A stretch of DNA of 9,186 nt from JAWLGW01 sp964569055 (lineage in GTDB: Bacteria > Planctomycetota > J058). The stretch is taken from positions 1 to 9,186 of the forward strand of contig CAZMSZ010000308.1 of the NCBI GenBank assembly GCA_964569055.1. The letters are read 5' to 3'. Below the pieces are notes generated by a model, which saw only the letters and a list, made by a program, of their open reading frames with translations, made no database searches and was not told where the DNA came from. The translations under genes and the position numbers were made by a program. Positions 5,430 through 9,186 of this stretch are shown here, piece after piece (positions within the stretch are counted from its first letter, which is position 1; every line of letters begins with the position of its first letter).

Positions 5430-7658
5430 GTGAGCGCTCGATCGTCCGATCCGCACGGCAGCCTCCACGCGCGCGGCCACCCGACGCCGGCCGCGCCGAC
5501 CACGCCCCTGTACTTCGCGGGCAACGATCAGCCCACGGCCGACGCGAACGGGCCCGGACCGCAGCGCGCCGGGCTGGGCGGGCTCGCGCGCGTCGGGCCG
5601 TACGCGATCGTGGGGCCGCTCGGCGAGGGGGGCATGGGCGCGGTCTACCGCGCGCGTCACCTCCACCTCGGGGTCGAGCGCGCGATCAAGGTGCTGCTCG
5701 CCGAGCCGGACCCGGGCAAGCTGGCGCGGTTCGAGCGCGAGGTGGCCAACCTGGCGCAGGTGCGCCACCCCAACGTGGTCGGCGTGCACGAGGTCGGCTG
5801 CGAGGCCGGGCGGCCGTGGATGGCCATGGACCTGGTCGAGGGGAGCGACCTCTCCGCCGCCCTGCGCGGCGGGCGGCCGACCCTGGAGCGGGCGCTGGAG
5901 CTGGCGGTCGGGATCGCGCGCGGGGTGGCGGCGCTCCACCGGCTGGGGATCGTGCACCGCGACCTCAAGCCGCAGAACGTGGTGATCGCCGCCGACGGGC
6001 GGCCGGTGGTGCTCGACCTCGGCCTGGCGGTCGCCCCCGACCGCGACGAGCGGCTGACCCAGACGGGCGCGGCGCTGGGGACGATCGGCTACATGGCGCC
6101 CGAGCAGCTCGCCGGCCAGGCCGGGCCCGCGACCGACGTCTACGCGCTGGGGCTGATCACCTACGAGCTGGTCACCGGGCTGAGCTCGATCCCCGCGGCC
6201 AGCTCGCACCAGGAGCTGGTCGGCAAGGTGCTCCACCGCGCGCCGCTCGAGCCGGGCCGGGTGGACGCCAGCCTGCCGGCGCGGCTGGATCGGGTGTGCG
6301 CGCGCGCGACCGCGCCCGACCCGGCGGCGCGCTACCCCGACGCGGGCGCGCTGGCCGACGCCCTCGAGGCGGTGCGCGGCGCGCCGGGACCCTCGCGGCG
6401 CGCGGTCCGGCGGCGCGCGCTCGCTCTCCTGCTGCCGCTGGGCGCGGGCGCGCTCGCCGTGGCGCTGTGGCTGGGCGCTGGCGCGGACGCGAGCCAGGCC
6501 GCGGCGCCTCCGCCCGAACGGCCGGCCGCGGGCGGGGCGAGCCGCCCGGAGCGCCGGCCGCGCGCGCTCTCGCGGCGCGAGGTGAGCCAGGCCGACGATC
6601 GCCTGCGCGAGCTGGTGCTGCTCGGCGCGCGCCGGCGGGTGGAGGCGCTCGAGGAGTGGCTGGCGCGCTACCCGGGGCACCCCTCCACCGAGCGGGCCCG
6701 AGCGGCGCTCGCGGACGCTCGCCTGGAGCTCCCGCTGGCGGTCCTGACCCACGAGGGCGCGAGCGTGGCCGCGTTCTGCCGCGCGGGTCTGGTGACGGGC
6801 GGCGCCGACGGCGAGCTCGTGCTGTGGGACGTCGCGCGGGGCGAGCCGCTCCGCACCTGGGAGACGGGGTGGCCGGTGCACGCCCTGACGACCTCGGCGG
6901 ACGGGGCGCGCCTCCTGGCGGGCGGCCCCGGCGGCTACGCCTGGTTCGAGGTGGAGGGAGAGGGCGGCGAGAAGCTCCCGATCGACTTCACCGTGCGAGC
7001 GGTCGTCTTCCTGGCCGAGGGGGACGCCCTGGTCGGCGGGACCAGCCAGTGGCTGCGACGGCGCGAGCTGCCGGGCGGGCGCGAGGTGCGCACGTACGGG
7101 CAGATCAACGCGGAGACGATCGGCCTGGGGCTCCTCTCCGACGGGACGGCGTTCGCGTCGATCAACGCCGTGAGCGCCAAGTCGACCAGCCCGTTCGACA
7201 ACCAGGTCCACTGCTGGGAGGTGCGCTCGGGCGATCACCTCTACTCGCTCCCCCTCCCCGAGCGGCCCTCGGCGCTCGCGGTCTCGCCCGACCAGGACAC
7301 GTTCGCGGTCGGGACCGAGCGCGGGCTCCTGCTCCTGTTCAGCCTCGAGGCCCGCAGCGAGAAGGCGACCCTGCGCGCGCCCGGCGCGGAGCAGGCCCAC
7401 GAGGGCCCCGTGCGCGCGCTCGCCTTCGCGCCCGACGGCCAGACGCTCTACTCGTGCGGGGGGCGCGTGTCGCCGCTCCAGACGCGCGTCCTGGCGGCCT
7501 GGTCGGTCGCGACCGGCGAGCGCCTGCGCGCGCGCGAGGCGCTCGACGCGGTCCCGATCCACCTCAGCGTGGCTGGCGACGGACAGACCCTCGCCCTGGT
7601 CGGCGAGGAGGTGGGGCGCGTCGAGGTGTGGCGCGCCGACACCTGGGGTCCGCGTTAG
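5430..7658 (+). CDS. transmembrane serine/threonine protein kinase with WD40/propeller-like C-terminal half
   Basis: Receptor-like Hanks kinase of 742 residues. Residues 1-57 form a Pro/Ala-rich lead. The kinase domain covers about 58-315: glycine loop GEGGMG (65-70), AIK lysine K87, alpha-C glutamate E104, HRDLKPQN (176-183), DLG (196-198), GTIGYMAPEQ (217-226). All catalytic residues are present. After an Arg-rich stretch (RRR near 329) one hydrophobic segment at about 330-349 should cross the membrane and place the C-terminal half outside the cytoplasm. A short helical region (about 385-430, with LARYPGHPSTERARAAL) precedes repeated beta-propeller-type blades, for example LVLWDVARGEPL (from about 463), VHCWEVRSGDHL (from 593) and VEVWRADTWG at the end, so WD40 or YVTN-like. 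Start is GTG with GAGGG 3 nt upstream, which is a tight spacing. It ends in a 4-bp tail-to-tail overlap with the VOC gene. Ligand and substrates are unknown. Confidence 0.94.
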   Translation: MSARSSDPHGSLHARGHPTPAAPTTPLYFAGNDQPTADANGPGPQRAGLGGLARVGPYAIVGPLGEGGMGAVYRARHLHLGVERAIKVLLAEPDPGKLARFEREVANLAQVRHPNVVGVHEVGCEAGRPWMAMDLVEGSDLSAALRGGRPTLERALELAVGIARGVAALHRLGIVHRDLKPQNVVIAADGRPVVLDLGLAVAPDRDERLTQTGAALGTIGYMAPEQLAGQAGPATDVYALGLITYELVTGLSSIPAASSHQELVGKVLHRAPLEPGRVDASLPARLDRVCARATAPDPAARYPDAGALADALEAVRGAPGPSRRAVRRRALALLLPLGAGALAVALWLGAGADASQAAAPPPERPAAGGASRPERRPRALSRREVSQADDRLRELVLLGARRRVEALEEWLARYPGHPSTERARAALADARLELPLAVLTHEGASVAAFCRAGLVTGGADGELVLWDVARGEPLRTWETGWPVHALTTSADGARLLAGGPGGYAWFEVEGEGGEKLPIDFTVRAVVFLAEGDALVGGTSQWLRRRELPGGREVRTYGQINAETIGLGLLSDGTAFASINAVSAKSTSPFDNQVHCWEVRSGDHLYSLPLPERPSALAVSPDQDTFAVGTERGLLLLFSLEARSEKATLRAPGAEQAHEGPVRALAFAPDGQTLYSCGGRVSPLQTRVLAAWSVATGERLRAREALDAVPIHLSVAGDGQTLALVGEEVGRVEVWRADTWGPR

Positions 7659-8110
7659 CGCTGCGCGAGGGCCGCGGCCGTCTCGCGCTCGAAGCGGACC
7701 ACGTCGCCGCTCCAGCAGGCGACCTCGAGCTCGTAGCCGGTCGGGTCGGCCACGTACCAGGCGGTCGAGTGGGGCCAGCGGACCGGACCGCCGTAGAGCA
7801 GCTCGAGGCCCTCGCGCGCGACCGTCGCCTCCCAGGCCGCGGGGTCGGTGATCCGCAGCCCGAAGTGGTTCAGGCCGTGGCGCCCCGCCTCGCGCCGGGC
7901 GCGGTTGGGCTCGAGCGTGTGCTCGGGATACTCGTACATGCAGAGCAGCGCGTCGCCGGCGCGCAGGATCGCCCACCGGACGCCGTCCCACACGCCGCCG
8001 TCCACGCGGCGGAAGCCGAACACGCGCCCGTACCACGCCTCGCTCTGGGCGAGGTCGCGGACCGTCAGGTTGAGGTGATCGAGGTGCTTCACGGAGGGGG
8101 TGGCGTTCAC
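7655..8110 (-). CDS. VOC-superfamily (glyoxalase/dioxygenase-like) protein
   Basis: Small cytosolic metalloprotein of 151 residues with two beta-alpha-beta-beta-beta halves, as in the vicinal oxygen chelate superfamily. First half: HLDHLNLTVRDLAQSEAWY (from residue 9; H12 a likely metal ligand). Second half: LNHFGLRITD (H82) and DPTGYELEV (E129). H12, H82 and E129 form the usual metal-binding set. The substrate cannot be told: lactoylglutathione lyase, antibiotic-binding and extradiol dioxygenase members share this fold, so I give no gene symbol. The start is GTG at 8110-8108, supported by AGGAG at 8122-8118, seven nt upstream. The TAA stop shares bases 7655-7657 with the last bases of the convergent kinase gene, so neither gene has a separate terminator region. 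It is on the same strand as the cysteine-cluster gene, 150 bp downstream of it, so co-transcription is possible. Confidence 0.92.
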   Translation of the reverse strand: MNATPSVKHLDHLNLTVRDLAQSEAWYGRVFGFRRVDGGVWDGVRWAILRAGDALLCMYEYPEHTLEPNRARREAGRHGLNHFGLRITDPAAWEATVAREGLELLYGGPVRWPHSTAWYVADPTGYELEVACWSGDVVRFERETAAALAQR

Positions 8111-8219
8111 GGTGGGGCTCCTGCCGCGGGCGCGGCGTGCGGAGGCGGCGCCGCGGGCTCCTCACCCGCTCGCGCCCGCCTCGTCTGCCTCAGAGGGTGA
8201 CACCGGCTTGGCCTCCTGG

Positions 8220-8251
8220 CGACAAAAGTGTCGACAGAAGGACAACAGTCC
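8220..8251. promoter_or_regulatory. cluster of GACA/TGTC motifs between the YkgJ-like and VOC genes
   Basis: This is a locally AT-richer patch. It contains CGACA-AAAG-TGTCG (8220-8233, a 5-bp hairpin), the palindrome TGTCGACA (8229-8236), and GGAC-AACA-GTCC (8240-8251, a 4-bp hairpin), with overlapping symmetry. It lies directly after the stop of the YkgJ-like gene and 110 nt before the VOC start on the minus strand. It could be a terminator or antiterminator or an operator; there is no T-run. The function is inferred only from symmetry and composition. Confidence 0.3.
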
Positions 8252-8260
8252 CTCCGGTGG

Positions 8261-8881
8261 TCAGCGCCCCGCCTCGGGCTGGTCGGCGGGCTCGCCGAAT
8301 AGGTCGCGCAGGAGGACCCGCCGCGGGGCCGCGCCGCCGTCGTAGGCGATCTGCAGGCGCGCGAGCCGCTCCTCGAACGGGCCGAGCGTCCAGCACGCCT
8401 CGCCGGGGAGCGCCTCGACCGGCGCGGCCCCCTCGGGCTCGTTGAGCGGGCAAATGTCGCGGTACTCGAGCCCCTCGCCCTCGTCGCTCACGTCGAGCCA
8501 CCGCAGCGGCAGCCCCTGCGTGCGGCACTTGTAGGGCCGCTCCGCGTAGATCCGGCAGGCCCCCGCCTCGTCGAGGAACGCGCACGCTCCCGCCGGGTGC
8601 GGTGCGCCCTGGCGCAGCAGCGCCCCATGCCGCGCCCGGATCGCCTCGGCCTCGATCGGGAACACGGTCAGCTCGTCCTGGCAGCACGCGCTGCAGCCCC
8701 GCCGGCACGCGAGCCGATCCGCGTGCTGCGCCGCGAGCGCCGCGGCGGCGCGGTCCACCTCGGCATGGAGGGCGGCGAGCTGGGCGAGGGCGGTGGCGCG
8801 GTCGAGCGGCATGGAGCCAGGGTAGACCGCGGCGTGCGGGTCGGGGTGGGTGGAGGTCGCGGCCTCCGGTTCCGAACCCAA
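8261..8881 (-). CDS. YkgJ-family cysteine-cluster protein (putative zinc/iron-chelating)
   Basis: Small cytosolic protein of the YkgJ (UPF0153-like) family, whose members bear a conserved cysteine cluster thought to bind zinc or an iron-sulfur centre; no reaction is established. Numbered from the internal ATG at 8812, the pattern is C36-x3-C40-x2-C43-C44 (CRRGCSACC), then C77, C86 (GACRIYAERPYKC) and C96, then C121 and C140. Two starts compete. TTG at 8881-8879 has GAGGTGA seven nt upstream, a strong Shine-Dalgarno match, and the extra 23 codons keep the coding-like GC bias; it gives 206 residues. ATG at 8812 gives 183 residues, has no ribosome site, and has TACCCT six nt before it, which would fit a leaderless message. 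I list the TTG with low certainty. The TTG abuts an inverted repeat (8881-8890). The gene is probably transcribed alone or together with the VOC gene. Confidence 0.88.
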   Translation of the reverse strand: MGSEPEAATSTHPDPHAAVYPGSMPLDRATALAQLAALHAEVDRAAAALAAQHADRLACRRGCSACCQDELTVFPIEAEAIRARHGALLRQGAPHPAGACAFLDEAGACRIYAERPYKCRTQGLPLRWLDVSDEGEGLEYRDICPLNEPEGAAPVEALPGEACWTLGPFEERLARLQIAYDGGAAPRRVLLRDLFGEPADQPEAGR

Positions 8882-8890
8882 GAGGCTGTC
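8881..8890. repeat. inverted repeat copy A (partner at 9078)
   Basis: AGAGGCTGTC here is the exact reverse complement of GACAGCCTCT at 9078-9087. The pair brackets the repeat block and is nearly 200 bp apart. Its first base is also the first base of the TTG start of the YkgJ-like gene. Confidence 0.5.
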
Positions 8891-8927
8891 ACCTCGTGCT
8901 CGTGCTCGCTCCCCGCGAGGCGTGGCC

Positions 8928-8948
8928 GAGCCCGAGTCCGAGCCCGAG
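8928..8948 (+). repeat. short hexanucleotide run GAGCCC-GAGTCC-GAGCCC-GAG
   Basis: Three and a half units of period six, of the same GAN-YCC form as the long array at 9088. It may be a degenerate or seed copy of that array. Confidence 0.6.
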
Positions 8949-8958
8949 AGGCGGTCGC

Positions 8959-8969
8959 GTACGACGTAC
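8959..8969. repeat. short perfect palindrome GTACGACGTAC
   Basis: Five-bp arms GTACG and CGTAC around a central A. It lies between the short hexamer run and the 59-bp palindrome. Possibly a protein site; short enough to be chance. Confidence 0.35.
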
Positions 8970-8980
8970 AGTTAGGAATG

Positions 8981-9039
8981 AAGCGCAGAGGGCGCCGAGC
9001 ACGCAGAGACTCTCTGCGGTCCCCGCGCTCTCTGCGCTT
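8981..9039. repeat. 59-bp imperfect palindrome built from CGCAGAG units
   Basis: Arms 8981-9009 and 9011-9039 match at 24 of 29 positions, plus one G-U pair, around a central C at 9010. CGCAGAG occurs at 8984-8990 and 9002-9008, and its reverse complement CTCTGCG at 9012-9018 and 9030-9036, placed exactly symmetrically. Transcribed from either strand it would form a long hairpin. It looks like a dispersed palindromic element (REP or MITE type) or a bidirectional terminator. No transposase is visible nearby. Confidence 0.7.
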
Positions 9040-9077
9040 CGTGCTCCGCTTCGCGAGGCGAGGCGGCTTGCAGTGCG

Positions 9078-9087
9078 ACAGCCTCTC
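9078..9087. repeat. inverted repeat copy B (partner at 8881)
   Basis: GACAGCCTCT, exact reverse complement of 8881-8890. It directly precedes the first unit of the hexanucleotide array. Confidence 0.5.
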
Positions 9088-9186
9088 GATTCGGATTCCG
9101 ATTCCGATTCCGATTCCGAGTCCGAATCCGAATCCGAATCCGAATCCGAATCCGAATCCGAATCCGATTCCGAATCCGAATCCGAA
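9088..9186 (+). repeat. hexanucleotide tandem array (GATTCC/GAATCC), running off the right edge
   Basis: Sixteen full six-base units plus GAA, without a single indel: GATTCG, GATTCC four times, GAGTCC, GAATCC seven times, GATTCC, GAATCC twice. Nearly all variation is at the third base of the unit. The order (blocks of identical units) points to growth by slippage or unequal exchange. The array is incomplete, so its true length is unknown. Confidence 0.93.

Larger units (their letters stand above)
8882..9186. other. repeat-rich intergenic region without a convincing gene
   Basis: These 305 bases show no protein match, tRNA or rRNA. In order: a GC-rich GTGCTCG...GCGAGGCG segment (8900-8922); three GAGYCC hexamers (8928-8945); palindrome GTACGACGTAC (8959-8969); a 59-bp imperfect palindrome (8981-9039); a second GTGCTC...GCGAGGCG segment (9039-9060); the partner inverted repeat (9078-9087); and a hexanucleotide array to the edge. 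One plus-strand frame stays open through it (see findings) but looks low-complexity. Confidence 0.7.

Noticed and set aside
3990..8165. 1391-codon open frame on the minus strand
   Set aside because: It lies antisense to nadE, the thioredoxin-like gene and the kinase, all with clear family motifs. The product is Arg/Ala/Gly-rich with no recognisable domain, as expected where stop codons are rare in high-GC DNA.
5816..8200. 794-codon plus-strand frame over kinase and VOC genes
   Set aside because: Out of frame with the kinase and antisense to the VOC gene; Arg/Gly-rich shadow product.
2161..8881. Defence island or biosynthetic cluster
   Set aside because: The genes are a housekeeping synthetase, kinases and small redox or metal-binding proteins in separate units and mixed orientation; no nuclease, toxin or assembly-line enzyme is present.
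8882..9087. tRNA or small insertion sequence
   Set aside because: No cloverleaf or CCA end and no transposase frame; the palindromic arms explain the symmetry.
9088..9186. CRISPR array
   Set aside because: The repeat unit is six bases without spacers; there are no 20-40-bp repeats and no cas genes.

Overview
The window is very GC-rich bacterial DNA (roughly three quarters G+C by eye, with almost every codon ending in G or C). It carries six protein-coding genes, no rRNA or tRNA gene that I can see, and a repeat-rich non-coding stretch at the right end. Two Hanks-type serine/threonine kinases with large accessory regions, both reading DLG in place of the usual DFG, one of them fused to a WD40-like propeller, plus an exported GSDWCGWC thioredoxin-like protein, suggest a Planctomycetota lineage of high GC. 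Myxococcota (Polyangia-like) is the main alternative. No marker gene settles this.

Layout. Positions 1-2047 (minus): a kinase whose C-terminal end lies beyond the left edge. It has an unusual ~340-residue Ala/Pro/Glu-rich region in front of the kinase domain. Positions 2048-2160 are a compact divergent promoter region. Positions 2161-4188 (plus): glutamine-dependent NAD+ synthetase (nadE) with all glutaminase and ATP-binding motifs intact. Positions 4338-5282 (plus): a secreted thioredoxin-fold protein with a CGWC motif and an uncharacterised helical C-terminal half, followed by a strong hairpin. Positions 5430-7658 (plus): a receptor-like kinase, one transmembrane segment and a propeller-like C-terminal half. 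Positions 7655-8110 (minus): a VOC/glyoxalase-family metalloprotein that overlaps the kinase stop codon tail to tail. Positions 8261-8881 (minus): a YkgJ-family cysteine-cluster protein. Positions 8882-9186 hold no convincing gene. They contain a 59-bp imperfect palindrome, inverted and direct repeats, and a hexanucleotide array (GAWTCC type) that runs off the right edge.

The genes do not form an obvious pathway. They are mostly monocistronic units with their own promoter-like sequences and look like a chromosomal mix of housekeeping (nadE) and signalling or redox genes. I do not see a defence system, CRISPR array, prophage or transposase. The least explained parts are the repeat block at 8881-9186, the GACA/TGTC motif cluster at 8220-8251, the N-terminal region of the left kinase, and the palindromes lying within two of the predicted promoters.
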